Shown here in pieces: positions 1 through 8,566 of a stretch of DNA of 64,000 nucleotides. Under the pieces are notes generated by a model. The model was not told the origin of the DNA, made no database searches, and saw only the letters and a program-made list of their open reading frames with translations. Numbering within the stretch: position 1 is the first letter of the stretch; the number at the start of each line of letters is the position of its first letter. The position numbers were made by a program, and so were the translations under genes. The stretch comes from JAKALD01 sp963817785 (lineage in GTDB: Bacteria > Pseudomonadota > Gammaproteobacteria > Burkholderiales > SG8-39). The stretch lies in assembly GCA_963817785.1 (NCBI GenBank), contig CAWFPL010000007.1, positions 343,647 through 407,646 on the forward strand, written 5' to 3'.

Positions 1-1
1 A

Positions 2-508
2 AACCGCGTCGCGGAACACACGCTCGACATCGGCTTCATCGAGGCGCCGTCGCACCTGTTGAACGTGAGCACCGACGTGTGCTGCGAGGACGAGCTGCAG
101 GTGGTGTGCGCGCCCTCGCACCCGCTCGCCAAGCTCAAGTCCGCGAGTGCGAAGCAGCTCGCACAGCACGCGTTCATCAGCCGCGAGTCGGGCTCGGGCA
201 CGCGCGAGGTCACCGACCAGTACTTTCAACGCGCCGGGATCCAGCCGGATGCGCTGAACGTGGTCATGGAGCTCGGCAGCCCGGAAGCGGTCAAGGGTCT
301 GGTGGCGAGCGGCCTGGGCTTCGCCATCATGTCGAGCGCGACCGTGGCGCAGGAGACCAAGTTCGGCGTGCTGGCGCGCGTGCCCCTCTCGCCGCGCCTG
401 ACGCGCGACCTCTCGGTGGTGTACCCCAAGGAGAAGTTCCGCTCGCGGCTGGTGAACTCGTTCGTGCAATTCGCGAAGGAGCGGCTCGCTGCGGCGCACG
501 GCGCCTGA
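2..508 (+). CDS. LysR-family transcriptional regulator, C-terminal part (5' truncated)
   Basis: An open frame enters from the left edge and stops at 506-508. About 168 residues are visible and match the effector-binding half of a LysR-type regulator: a first subdomain, the crossover segment SRESGSGTREV, then GSPEAVKGLVASGLG before a closing strand and helix. The N-terminal winged HTH lies outside the window. Such proteins usually activate a divergent neighbour, which here would also lie outside. The SGSGTRE serine/threonine pocket is typical of CysB/CysL-like members that sense small anions or acids, but the effector cannot be told from this part. Confidence 0.9.
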   Translation, partial: NRVAEHTLDIGFIEAPSHLLNVSTDVCCEDELQVVCAPSHPLAKLKSASAKQLAQHAFISRESGSGTREVTDQYFQRAGIQPDALNVVMELGSPEAVKGLVASGLGFAIMSSATVAQETKFGVLARVPLSPRLTRDLSVVYPKEKFRSRLVNSFVQFAKERLAAAHGA

Positions 509-513
509 GCGCC

Positions 514-1248
514 ATGAAGCGCTTCCTCGCCGTCCAGCACACGTTCTCCGAGTTCTTCGGCGCGCTCGAGCCGCAGTTCGAGGCGCGCGATATCGGCTTC
601 ACCTACGTGCGCACGATCGCCGGGCAGGACGTCGCCGGCACGCCCTCGCAGTTCGACGCGCTGTGGCTGCTCGGCGGCGCACATCCGGCGAACGACCGCA
701 AGCACTGCCCGTTCGTCGAACAGGAGATCAATCTGGTGCACGCCTTCGAAAAGGCGCGCCGCCCGGTGATCGGGCTGGGCTTTGGTGCGCACGTGCTCGC
801 CGCGGCCCACGGGGCGGCGCTGTTCGCCGAGCCCGAGCACGACGCGCGCTTTGCGCTGGCGCGGGCGCTGGTCGCGGACGACCCGCTCGCGCGTGCGGTC
901 GATGGCCGCAGCGTGCTGGTGATGGCCAACGGCCGCGCCGAGCTCGCGCCGGGGCTGGTGCCGCTGGTCGCCGACGAGACGGGCGGCTGGCTCGCGTTCC
1001 GCGCGGGCGAATGGTCCTACGGGCTGCTGTTCCGGCCGGAGCTCAAGCCCGGTATGCTCGAAGACATGGTGATGGAGGAGGACCGTCCCGTGCCCGAGAA
1101 CATCGGCGAGCTGATCCAGGCCGCGCGCGAGAAGTGGCCGGCGCTGCAGGAGATCACCGACCGCGTGAGCGCGGCTCTGGTCGCGGCACTCGGGCTGATG
1201 GACGAGCGCCGCAAGGCGCCGGTGTTTCCGATCCTGGAGAGGCGCTGA
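514..1248 (+). CDS. Class I glutamine amidotransferase-like protein, catalytic residues apparently lost
   Basis: 244 residues starting at the ATG five bases after the LysR stop. The fold signature of a GMP-synthase-like glutaminase is visible: WLLGGAHPA near residue 50 and PVIGLGFGAHVLAAAHGA near residue 90. In active enzymes the second motif is G-I-C-L-G-A-Q with a nucleophilic cysteine. Here that cysteine position reads Gly, and the later H-P-E motif reads FRPE. Glutamine hydrolysis therefore seems unlikely, and the protein may be a non-catalytic relative. It lies between the LysR gene and alr with very short gaps, so it is probably co-transcribed with both. Confidence 0.75.
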   Translation: MKRFLAVQHTFSEFFGALEPQFEARDIGFTYVRTIAGQDVAGTPSQFDALWLLGGAHPANDRKHCPFVEQEINLVHAFEKARRPVIGLGFGAHVLAAAHGAALFAEPEHDARFALARALVADDPLARAVDGRSVLVMANGRAELAPGLVPLVADETGGWLAFRAGEWSYGLLFRPELKPGMLEDMVMEEDRPVPENIGELIQAAREKWPALQEITDRVSAALVAALGLMDERRKAPVFPILERR

Positions 1249-1250
1249 CC

Positions 1251-2333
1251 GTGCCGCGCCCGATCCGCGCCACCATCAGCGCCGCTGCCCTCGCGCACAA
1301 CCTCGAGCTGGCGCGACGCCGCGCCGGCACCGCCAGGGTGTGGGCGGTGGTCAAGGCGAACGCCTACGGCCACGGGCTGCTGCGCGCGGCGCGCGCGCTT
1401 GCGGCGGCAGACGGCCTGGCGGTGCTCGACTTCGAGGAGGCGATCCGCCTGCGTATGTCCGGCGACAAGCGGCCGATCCTGCTGCTCGAGGGCTTCTTCA
1501 ACGCGCAGGACCTGACGCTGCTCGCGGAATACGGGCTCACCCCGGTGGTGCACAACCCCGAGCAGCTCGAGATGCTCAGGAAGACGGCGCTCGCCGCGCC
1601 GATCGATGCCTATCTCAAAGTGAACAGCGGCATGAACCGGCTCGGCTTCAACGTCGACAACGTGCGACTCGCCTACCAGACCCTGCGCGAGCATCCGCAA
1701 GTGCACGGCGTGACGGTAATGACGCATTTCGCCGACGCCGAAGGCGCGGCCGGTGTCGCGGCGCAGCTCGAATGGTTCAACCAGATGACCGATGCGCTCG
1801 CGGGTCCGCGCTCGCTCGCCAACTCGGCGGCGCTGCTGCGCTTTCCCGAAACCTGCGCCCAATGGGTGCGCCCCGGGATCATGCTCTACGGCTGCTCGCC
1901 GTTCGGCCACGCCGAGCCCGTGCGCAGCGCGCTCGGCCTCGGCCTCGAGCCGGCGATGACGCTCGAAAGCGAGCTGATCGCCGTGCAGCACCTGCATCCG
2001 GGCGAGCGCATCGGCTACGGCTTCTCCTTCGAGGTCTCCGAGGAGATGACCATCGGCGTGGTCGCCTGCGGCTACGCCGACGGCTATCCGCGCCACGCGC
2101 CCTCGGGCACGCCGGTGCTGGTCGCGGGGCAAAGGACCCGCACCGTGGGACGCGTATCGATGGACATGATCTGCGTGGACATCAGCGACATCCCCGAGGC
2201 CTACATCGGCTCCGGCGTGACGCTGTGGGGCGAGGGCATGTCGGCCGACGAGGTCGCGGCCGCCGCGGGCACGCTCAGCTACGAGCTGCTGTGCGCGCTC
2301 GCGCCGCGAGTGCCGGTGGTGGAGGTGGGGTAG
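1251..2333 (+). CDS. alr: Alanine racemase
   Basis: 360 residues from a GTG two bases after the preceding stop. The N-terminal PLP-binding barrel carries the lysine motif VVKANAYGHG near residue 33. The partner-subunit part shows MNRLGF, the GYADGYPR segment, and VSMDMICVD near the C-terminus. RIGYGFSFEV contains the region of the catalytic tyrosine. The enzyme interconverts L- and D-alanine for peptidoglycan synthesis in the cytoplasm, using pyridoxal phosphate. Length is normal for the family. It is followed by a 380-base spacer with three repeated hairpins before radA. Confidence 0.96.
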   Translation: MPRPIRATISAAALAHNLELARRRAGTARVWAVVKANAYGHGLLRAARALAAADGLAVLDFEEAIRLRMSGDKRPILLLEGFFNAQDLTLLAEYGLTPVVHNPEQLEMLRKTALAAPIDAYLKVNSGMNRLGFNVDNVRLAYQTLREHPQVHGVTVMTHFADAEGAAGVAAQLEWFNQMTDALAGPRSLANSAALLRFPETCAQWVRPGIMLYGCSPFGHAEPVRSALGLGLEPAMTLESELIAVQHLHPGERIGYGFSFEVSEEMTIGVVACGYADGYPRHAPSGTPVLVAGQRTRTVGRVSMDMICVDISDIPEAYIGSGVTLWGEGMSADEVAAAAGTLSYELLCALAPRVPVVEVG

Positions 2334-2373
2334 GGCTTTGGTCAGGCGCGGTGCGGGTTGGTTTTTTAACCAA

Positions 2374-2422
2374 TCTCCGCATTTTGAGCGGGTCGCGGTC
2401 TGACCCGCTCGAAAAGCGGAGA
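2374..2422. repeat. 49-nt inverted-repeat element, copy 1
   Basis: A 49-base imperfect palindrome with 21-base arms and a 7-base loop; outer arm tctccgc, inner arm gagcgggtc. Two related copies lie downstream (2511-2559 and 2621-2669) in the same alr-radA gap. This copy has a mismatch in the middle of the stem (cattttgag against ctcgaaaag). Confidence 0.85.
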
Positions 2423-2510
2423 CAATGCAGCGCTCGTGATACACCGCTACCGGAAGAGGCTGCACGTTCTGCATGTATTGAGCTGCGGTGCAGGTATGGG
2501 GGTCGCAGTG

Positions 2511-2559
2511 TCTCCGCTTTTTGCATGGGTCAAAGGGCGACCCATGCAAAAAGCGGAGA
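2511..2559. repeat. 49-nt inverted-repeat element, copy 2 (compensated stem)
   Basis: Same length and outer arm as copies 1 and 3 (tctccgcttttt), but the inner arm reads gcatgggtc in place of gagcgggtc. The opposite arm changes to match (gacccatgc), so the stem stays perfectly paired. This is compensatory change within a repeat family and suggests selection on the folded form. Confidence 0.88.
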
Positions 2560-2620
2560 TCGGGGAAGAACCTGGTGACAGATGGCGATAGCGCGCGGTC
2601 CCGCTTTGCTTTTCAATCGA

Positions 2621-2669
2621 TCTCCGCTTTTTGAGCGGGTCGCCGTCTGACCCGCTCAAAAAGCGGAGA
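2621..2669. repeat. 49-nt inverted-repeat element, copy 3
   Basis: Perfect 21-base arms around a 7-base loop; outer arm tctccgcttttt, inner arm gagcgggtc. It ends 45 bases before the radA start. The three copies together look like a REP/BIME-type extragenic repeat cluster. Neither arm is followed by a long T run, so it is not a classic terminator. Confidence 0.88.
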
Positions 2670-2713
2670 CACGCGATCGTCGTAATTCACTGAAGCCCGA
2701 AAGCATCCACCCG

Positions 2714-4072
2714 ATGGCCAAGACCAAATCCACCTACGTCTGCGCCGAGTGCGGCGCGAGCGCGCTGCAGTGGTTCGGTACCTGCCCGGCCTGCGGCGCG
2801 GTCGGCACGCTGACGGAGACGGTGGCCGAGCGCGCTTCGGCGCACCGCTACGCGGGGCTGGCGCCCGCGGCGGCGCCGGTGCCGCTCGGCGAGATCGAGG
2901 CGCGAGAGCTGGAACGCATCCCGACCGGCCTCGCGGAGCTCGATCGCGTACTCGGCGGCGGGTTGGTGGCGGGGCAGGTGACGCTGATCGGCGGCGACCC
3001 CGGGATCGGCAAGTCCACGCTTCTGCTGCAGGCGCTGGCGAGCCTGGGCACGCAGCGCAGCACGCTTTATGTCACCGGCGAGGAGTCGGCCGACCAGGTG
3101 GCGCTGCGCGCGCGTCGGCTGTCGCTCGACGCGGGCGGCGTGCACCTGCTCGCCGAGATCCAGCTCGAGCGCATCGCCGCCGCGCTCGATGCACGCAAGC
3201 CCGAGGTCGCGGTGGTCGACTCGATCCAGACGCTGTACTCGGACGCGCTCACTTCGGCGCCGGGCTCGGTGGCGCAGGTGCGCGAGTGCGCGGCGCAGCT
3301 CACGCGCCACGCGAAGAGGAGCGGCGCGGCGCTGTTCATCATCGGCCACGTCACCAAGGAAGGGGCGATCGCCGGCCCGCGCGTGCTCGAGCACATCGTC
3401 GACACGGTGCTGTATTTCGAGGGCGACCCGCACTCCGCTTTCAGGCTGGTGCGGGCGATCAAGAACCGCTTCGGCGCGGTGAACGAGCTGGGCGTGTTCG
3501 CCATGACCGAGCGCGGCCTGCGCGCGGTGAGCAACCCCTCGGCGCTGTTCCTGTCGCAGCACGAGCGCGCGGTCGCCGGCTCGTGCGTGCTCGCCACGCT
3601 CGAAGGCACGCGCCCGCTGCTGGTCGAGGTGCAGGCGCTGGTGGACGATGCGCACGCTCCCAACCCGCGCCGGCTCTCGGTGGGCCTGGAGCAGAACCGG
3701 CTCGCGATGCTGCTCGCGGTGCTGCACCGCCACGCCGGCATCGCGACCTTCGAGCAGGACGTGTTCGTGAACGCGGTGGGCGGGGTGCGCATCGGCGAGC
3801 CCGCCGCCGACCTGGCGGTGTCGCTCGCGGTGGTGTCCTCGCTCACCGACCGGCCGATCCCGTCCAAGGTGGTGGTGTTCGGCGAGATCGGCCTGGCGGG
3901 CGAGGTGCGCCCGGCGCCGCGCGGCCAGGAGCGGCTCAGGGAAGCGGCCAAGCTCGGCTTCGAGAAGGCGATCGTGCCCAAGGCCAACCAGCCCAAGGGT
4001 CGCATCGCGGGCCTCGAGGTAATCGCAGTCGAGCGCGTCGACCAGGCTGTGCAGGTACTGCGCGATCTCTAG
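2714..4072 (+). CDS. radA: DNA repair/branch-migration ATPase RadA
   Basis: 452 residues, the usual RadA length. The N-terminus has the C4 zinc finger (CAEC near residue 11 and CPAC near 25), followed by a RecA-like ATPase with Walker A GGDPGIGKST near residue 93 and VVDSIQTL as the Walker B region. The RadA-specific KNRFG motif is present, then a Lon-like C-terminal domain (ADLAVSLAVVSSL). RadA helps process recombination intermediates by extending the heteroduplex. The stop overlaps the stop of the convergent methyltransferase gene by a few bases. Confidence 0.97.
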   Translation: MAKTKSTYVCAECGASALQWFGTCPACGAVGTLTETVAERASAHRYAGLAPAAAPVPLGEIEARELERIPTGLAELDRVLGGGLVAGQVTLIGGDPGIGKSTLLLQALASLGTQRSTLYVTGEESADQVALRARRLSLDAGGVHLLAEIQLERIAAALDARKPEVAVVDSIQTLYSDALTSAPGSVAQVRECAAQLTRHAKRSGAALFIIGHVTKEGAIAGPRVLEHIVDTVLYFEGDPHSAFRLVRAIKNRFGAVNELGVFAMTERGLRAVSNPSALFLSQHERAVAGSCVLATLEGTRPLLVEVQALVDDAHAPNPRRLSVGLEQNRLAMLLAVLHRHAGIATFEQDVFVNAVGGVRIGEPAADLAVSLAVVSSLTDRPIPSKVVVFGEIGLAGEVRPAPRGQERLREAAKLGFEKAIVPKANQPKGRIAGLEVIAVERVDQAVQVLRDL

Positions 4073-4839
4073 CCGGCGCGTTGCGCGACAATGAACAGGC
4101 GACGGAAGGGGAACAGGGTGCGCCCGTCCGCCTCGGGCGGATAGGCGGCTTTCACCCGCGTGCGGTAATCGGCCTCGAAGGCGCTGCGTTCGGGCTCCTC
4201 GAGGCGATCGAGGAACTGCTTGAGCCAGGTGCCCTTGGTGAACTCGGCAACCGGGTTGTCGCCCCGGAGCGCCTGCAGGTACTCGGTTTCCCAGATCTCC
4301 AGGGTAGCGGCGCGCGCCTGCAGCAGCCGCCAGTAGTGCTGCGGCTCGGCGACCGGCTGGCGGCGCAGGTGCGGCTCGAGCCGGGCGCGCCACGGGCCCT
4401 GCTCGATCGCGTCGCTCACGCAGGTATGCGACGGCGCGCCGAAGTTGCGCGGCATCTGGACCGCAAGCCAGCCGCCGGGCTCGACGCAAGCGAGCAGGGC
4501 CGGGATGAGCCTATCGTGTCCCGGAAGCCACTGCAGCGTGGCGTTGCTGTAGAGCACGTCCACCGGCTGCCGCGGCCGCCAGCTCGCAACGTCGGCCTGG
4601 ACGAATTCGACCCGCGGATGATCGGCGCGCGCCCTGGCCAGCATTTCCGGCGAGCTGTCCACGCCGATGAGCTTCGCCCGCGGCCAGCGCTCGAGCAGCA
4701 GCGGGGCGAGATTGCCCGCGCCGCAGCCCAGATCGACGACGGTCCCGGGCGCGGGCGCCGGTATGCGCGCCAGCAGATCGAGCGCCGGGTGGATGCGCTC
4801 GCCGGCGAATTTCAGGTATTGGGAGGGATCCCAGCTCAT
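4069..4839 (-). CDS. tam: Trans-aconitate methyltransferase-like SAM methyltransferase
   Basis: 256 residues starting at MSWDPSQYLKF, which matches the length and N-terminus of Tam proteins. An upstream ATG at 4968 would add 43 unconserved residues, so the shorter start is preferred although no good Shine-Dalgarno is visible. The SAM-binding motif VVDLGCGAGN lies near residue 35. Further landmarks are SNATLQWL and GGWLAVQMPRN. Known members methylate trans-aconitate, relieving inhibition of aconitase. It converges on radA with a stop-codon overlap. Confidence 0.88.
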   Translation of the reverse strand: MSWDPSQYLKFAGERIHPALDLLARIPAPAPGTVVDLGCGAGNLAPLLLERWPRAKLIGVDSSPEMLARARADHPRVEFVQADVASWRPRQPVDVLYSNATLQWLPGHDRLIPALLACVEPGGWLAVQMPRNFGAPSHTCVSDAIEQGPWRARLEPHLRRQPVAEPQHYWRLLQARAATLEIWETEYLQALRGDNPVAEFTKGTWLKQFLDRLEEPERSAFEADYRTRVKAAYPPEADGRTLFPFRRLFIVAQRAG

Positions 4840-5021
4840 GAGGGGGAGGGTAGCCGCGCCGCGCACCGGGAACAAGGCCGCGCGGTGCGCTGCCCGCTGT
4901 GCGAAATTGCACGGGCCGCGCGCGATGTCCCTGGAAAGATCGAACCGGCGAGGTGTAACGTCGGGCAAAGGTGACCGGCAAGCGCGGTGCCCCGTGCGTC
5001 GGCCGCCGACGGAGGCATGCG

Positions 5022-5381
5022 ATGACTGTCACGATCGATCCATTTCGCGACGACGAGGGGCTGGAGACCTTTGCCGCCGGAGCCACGGTCTTCTCCGAGG
5101 GCGAGACGGGCGACCGGATGTACGTCGTGCTCCACGGCGAGGTGACGCTGAGCATCAACGGCCGGAGGGTGGAGACGATCGGATCCGGCGGCATCCTGGG
5201 CGAGATGGCACTGGTCGATAGCGGGCTGCGCAGCGCCACGGCGATTGCGACTAGGGAGGCGCGCCTGGCCCCGATCACGGCGCAGCGCTTCATGCTCCTG
5301 GTTCAGCAAAAGCCCGAGTTCGCGCTGCAGATCATGCGCTTGCTGGCCGCGCGGCTGCGGCGCATGGACGCTCTGGTCTAG
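5022..5381 (+). CDS. Cyclic nucleotide-binding domain protein
   Basis: 119 residues forming a single cNMP-binding beta-roll: FSEGETGDRMYVVLHGEV, the turn SGGILGEMALVD (counterpart of the phosphate-binding cassette), and a C-terminal helix with the second half of a CAP-like dimer helix. No HTH or enzymatic domain follows, so it is a stand-alone sensor module. The start at 5022 is chosen because GGAGG lies seven bases upstream at 5011-5015. The cassette lacks the full R-(S/T)-A pattern of strong cAMP binders (RSATAIATREA comes later), so the ligand is uncertain. Confidence 0.85.
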   Translation: MTVTIDPFRDDEGLETFAAGATVFSEGETGDRMYVVLHGEVTLSINGRRVETIGSGGILGEMALVDSGLRSATAIATREARLAPITAQRFMLLVQQKPEFALQIMRLLAARLRRMDALV

Positions 5382-5412
5382 GATCCGGCGCGCGGCCCGG
5401 CGGCCACGTCCG

Positions 5413-6348
5413 CTACGGCCGCAGCAGGAACGTCTGCACCGCGGCGATCTGCTCGGCGCTCATCAGTGCCGGCGCGTGGCCCACGCCCTCGAATTCGACG
5501 ACTTCCAGGTCCGGCTTGCGTCGCCGCATCTCGCCCAGGGTCTCCGGCAACAGCACCTCGGATTCTGCGCCGCGCAGCACGAGCATCGGGCACGCGACCT
5601 TGTCCCAGGTGCTCCACAGGTCGACGCCGCGTAGCAGATCGGGGCCGATCGGCAGCTCGGGATCCAGGCGGCCACGCATGTTGCGGCCGATATCGGGGTC
5701 GTATCTCAGCGCGTAACCGCCGTCCTCGATCGCGCGCGCGCCGTGGCGCGCGAGGTGCGCCCACTGCGCGTCGCTCAGGGAGCCGAACCCGACGCAGACC
5801 GTGCGCAGATAGGCCTCCACCTCGGCGAGCTCGCCGAAGCGCGGGGTGCGTCCGACGTAGCCCTTCATCCGGAACAGCGCGCTCCAGGGAACGAACGGGC
5901 CGACGTCGTTCAGCACCAGGCGGCGGATCGGCGAGCCCGCCTTGGCGGCGAGCAGGATGCCGATCAATCCGCCCATCGAGGTTCCAATCCAGTCGAGCTT
6001 GTGCGGCAGGCCCCGACGCAGCATTCTCGAGCGCAGGCCGTCGAGCCAGCCTCCGACGCCGGATCCCGTGACGCGCGCGAGCAGCGCGGCGGCGTCGGAG
6101 AGGTAGGTGGAGAAAGTGTATTCGGATTTGTCCTTGAGCCAGTCGCTTTCGCCGCGCCCGACCACGTCCATGCACACGACGCGGCAGTCGCCTGCGAGCT
6201 CGGCGGCGAGGAAATCGAAGTCGCGGCTGTTGCGCGCCAGCCCGTGCACGCATGCCACGACGTGCGGGTTCAGGGGATCGCCCCAGTCGGTATAGGCGAT
6301 GCGGTGAAATCCGCCTGTCCCGAGCGAGAGAAAGCTGTCTTGGCGCAT
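5413..6348 (-). CDS. Alpha/beta hydrolase
   Basis: 311 residues with the alpha/beta hydrolase core: oxyanion-region VACVHGLARNS, the strand ending GRGESDW, nucleophile elbow GTSMGG (Ser), and a C-terminal GVGHAPALM holding the expected catalytic histidine. It lies downstream of hpnC-hpnD-hpnE in the same direction with a gap of about 65 bases, so it may be co-transcribed with them. No role in squalene synthesis is established from the sequence. The substrate is unknown; esterase or haloperoxidase-like activity is possible. Confidence 0.85.
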   Translation of the reverse strand: MRQDSFLSLGTGGFHRIAYTDWGDPLNPHVVACVHGLARNSRDFDFLAAELAGDCRVVCMDVVGRGESDWLKDKSEYTFSTYLSDAAALLARVTGSGVGGWLDGLRSRMLRRGLPHKLDWIGTSMGGLIGILLAAKAGSPIRRLVLNDVGPFVPWSALFRMKGYVGRTPRFGELAEVEAYLRTVCVGFGSLSDAQWAHLARHGARAIEDGGYALRYDPDIGRNMRGRLDPELPIGPDLLRGVDLWSTWDKVACPMLVLRGAESEVLLPETLGEMRRRKPDLEVVEFEGVGHAPALMSAEQIAAVQTFLLRP

Positions 6349-6412
6349 GCTGTTCTTTCCTTAGCAAGCGGCGTGCCTTGCGGCGCCGGCTTCCGTCCAC
6401 GGCGTCCGAGGG

Positions 6413-7735
6413 CTAGGAGCGGTGCAGCACGCGCGCCGCGGCGCGCAGGCCACTGCGCACGGCCGCTTCGAGCGTCGGCGGATACTCGGGATCGGTGTAG
6501 TCGCCGGCCAGATGCAGGCCGGCAAGCGGGGTGTCCGGCCCCGGGCGAGCGACGTCGGGCACGGTGGTGATGGTGGCGCGCTTCTCTGCGATCACCCGCG
6601 ACCAGATCGGGGCCGGCAGCTCGCCGAGCGCCTGCGCGAGCTCGCGGTGGCATCGCGCGGCGAGCTCGTCGTGCGCCATCTGCTGGTGGTCGCCCTGCGC
6701 GCTGATGACGCATGCGATGCGCCCGGGCTCCCCGGTGAGCGCCCCGCGGTCGAAGGTCCATTGCACCAGGCCCCCGGCGAGCCCGAGCATCGGCGCGGGC
6801 AGGCGCACCGGCCGCGGGTACTGGAGATAGCAGGTGTAGATCGGCTGGTAGGTATAGCCGTTCGCCATCTGCGCGAGCGGGGCGAGCTCGGGCAGCGAGG
6901 CCGCGAGGGGCGCCAGCTGGTGGGGCGCGCAGGCGAGGATGACGCGCTCGAAGCGCTCGCCTTCGACGCGAAACGCGTCGCGGTCGCGCAGCAGCGCGCG
7001 CACGCGGCGGCCGGTGAGGACCGTGCCGCCGCGTGCCGCGACGTAGCGCGCCGCGGGCTCGGGAAACAGGCGCGACAGGTCCACGCGCGGCAGCAACAGG
7101 TCGGAGGCCGCGCGCGCGCCGCCGAGACTGTCGCGCAATACGGCGAGGAACGCGTTGGCAGAGGCCTGCTGCGGCAGCGTATTGAGCGCCGCTACGCACA
7201 GCGGCACCCAGAGGTAACGCGCGGCGGGGCCATCCTGCGCGTGGCGCGCGAGCAGCGCGCCGACCGTCTCGTCGGTGGCGAGGCGGAAGCCGCTGCGGCG
7301 CATGGCGCGCATGAAGCGTATCGCGCCCAGCCGTTCGCGCCAGGACAGGCCGCGCGCGTTCACCAGCGCGCCGAACAGGTGCAGCGGTGCGCGCCAGCGC
7401 GGCGCGCGCAGATGAAAGCCGCGCGCGTAGCGCAGCTCGAGCGGCAGGCGCAGCAGCGCCTGCTCCGGATCGGCGCCGACCCGGCGCATGAGGGCGAGCA
7501 GCTCGCGGTAGGCGCCGACCAGGATGTGCTGGCCGTTGTCCAGCTCGTGGCCGTGGCTGCGCACGCGCCGCGCCCGTCCACCGGGCTCGGGCGCGGCCTC
7601 GAACACGGTGACCCGCGCGCCCGCGGCGGCGAGGGCGACCGCGGCGGCCATGCCGGCGTAGCCCGCGCCGACCACGGCGACGCGCGCTGCGGATCCCGGC
7701 GCTACGCGGTCACCCAGGTCTGCCACGCGATCCAC
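6413..7735 (-). CDS. hpnE: Hydroxysqualene dehydroxylase / squalene-associated FAD-dependent desaturase HpnE
   Basis: 440 residues from a GTG that overlaps the end of hpnD by 34 bases. The N-terminus has the dinucleotide-binding motif VAVVGAGYAGMAAAVAL followed by VFEAAPEPGGRARR, the amine-oxidase/phytoene-desaturase signature. The C-terminus carries the second FAD-contact motif GLHLAGDYTDPEYPPTLEAA. Together with HpnC and HpnD it makes squalene: HpnE reduces and dehydroxylates hydroxysqualene. The overlapping reading frames indicate translational coupling in one operon. Confidence 0.93.
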   Translation of the reverse strand: MDRVADLGDRVAPGSAARVAVVGAGYAGMAAAVALAAAGARVTVFEAAPEPGGRARRVRSHGHELDNGQHILVGAYRELLALMRRVGADPEQALLRLPLELRYARGFHLRAPRWRAPLHLFGALVNARGLSWRERLGAIRFMRAMRRSGFRLATDETVGALLARHAQDGPAARYLWVPLCVAALNTLPQQASANAFLAVLRDSLGGARAASDLLLPRVDLSRLFPEPAARYVAARGGTVLTGRRVRALLRDRDAFRVEGERFERVILACAPHQLAPLAASLPELAPLAQMANGYTYQPIYTCYLQYPRPVRLPAPMLGLAGGLVQWTFDRGALTGEPGRIACVISAQGDHQQMAHDELAARCHRELAQALGELPAPIWSRVIAEKRATITTVPDVARPGPDTPLAGLHLAGDYTDPEYPPTLEAAVRSGLRAAARVLHRS

Positions 7736-8535
7736 AGCTTGCGCAGGGGCGTGAGCGAGGTGCGCCGCTCGAGCACGTCGAAGCCGCCGCGCTCGATTTC
7801 GCCCAGCAGCGCGCGATAGATCGCAGCCATGATGAGGCCCGGACGCTGCGCCCGGCGGTCGACCTCCGGCAGCAGCTCGAGCGCACGCTCGTAGAAGGAG
7901 CGCGCGCGCCGGGTCTCGAAGCGCATCAGCTCGACGAAGGCCGGGCTGCCACGCGCGGCGAGGATATCGGCCGCGGGCACGCCGAAGCGCTGCAGATCCT
8001 CAAGCGGCATGTAGATCCGGCCCTTGCGCGCGTCCTCGCCCACGTCGCGCACGATGTTGGTGAGCTGGAACGCGATGCCGAGCTGCTTGGCGTACTCGAG
8101 CGTGCGCGCATCGCGGTAGCCGAAAATCCCGGCCGCGAGCAGCCCGACCACCCCCGCCACGTGGTAGCAGTAGCGCTCCAGCGCGGCGAAATCCGCGTAA
8201 CGCGACTGGGTCAGATCCATCTCCATGCCGTCGATGATCTCGTTCAGCCGCTCGGCGGTGACGCCGAACGGCTCGAGCGCCGGCGCGAGCGCGCGCGTGA
8301 CCGGATGCTGCGCGCGGCCGGCGAACAGGTTTGCCACTTCAGCGCGCCACCATGCCAGCTTGCTGCGCGCCAGCTGCGCATCGCTGCACTCGTCGACCAC
8401 GTCGTCGACCTCGCGGCAGAACGCATACAGGGCGGTGATCGCGCGCCGGCGCTCCGGGGACAGAAACAGGAACGCATAGTAGAAGCTCGAACCGCTGGCG
8501 GCCGCCTTGCGTTGGCAGTATTGGTCGGAGGTCAT
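7702..8535 (-). CDS. hpnD: Presqualene diphosphate synthase HpnD
   Basis: 277 residues starting at MTSDQYCQRKAAASGSS. An upstream in-frame ATG at 8583 would run into hpnC and is less likely. Hallmarks of trans-isoprenyl synthases are present: SSFYYAFLFL, the first aspartate motif AFCREVDDVVDE near residue 50, and the second aspartate-rich region NIVRDVGEDARKGRIYMP. It condenses two farnesyl diphosphates to presqualene diphosphate. It starts 31 bases after hpnC and overlaps hpnE, so the three form one operon. Confidence 0.95.
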   Translation of the reverse strand: MTSDQYCQRKAAASGSSFYYAFLFLSPERRRAITALYAFCREVDDVVDECSDAQLARSKLAWWRAEVANLFAGRAQHPVTRALAPALEPFGVTAERLNEIIDGMEMDLTQSRYADFAALERYCYHVAGVVGLLAAGIFGYRDARTLEYAKQLGIAFQLTNIVRDVGEDARKGRIYMPLEDLQRFGVPAADILAARGSPAFVELMRFETRRARSFYERALELLPEVDRRAQRPGLIMAAIYRALLGEIERGGFDVLERRTSLTPLRKLWIAWQTWVTA

Positions 8536-8566
8536 CGGGGAAAAATGCGATCTGTCCCTGCTTCTG

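Noticed and set aside
1017..2549. Long reverse-strand open frame opposite alr
   Set aside because: It is the high-GC shadow of alr and the hairpin repeats, with Arg/His-rich composition and no domain.
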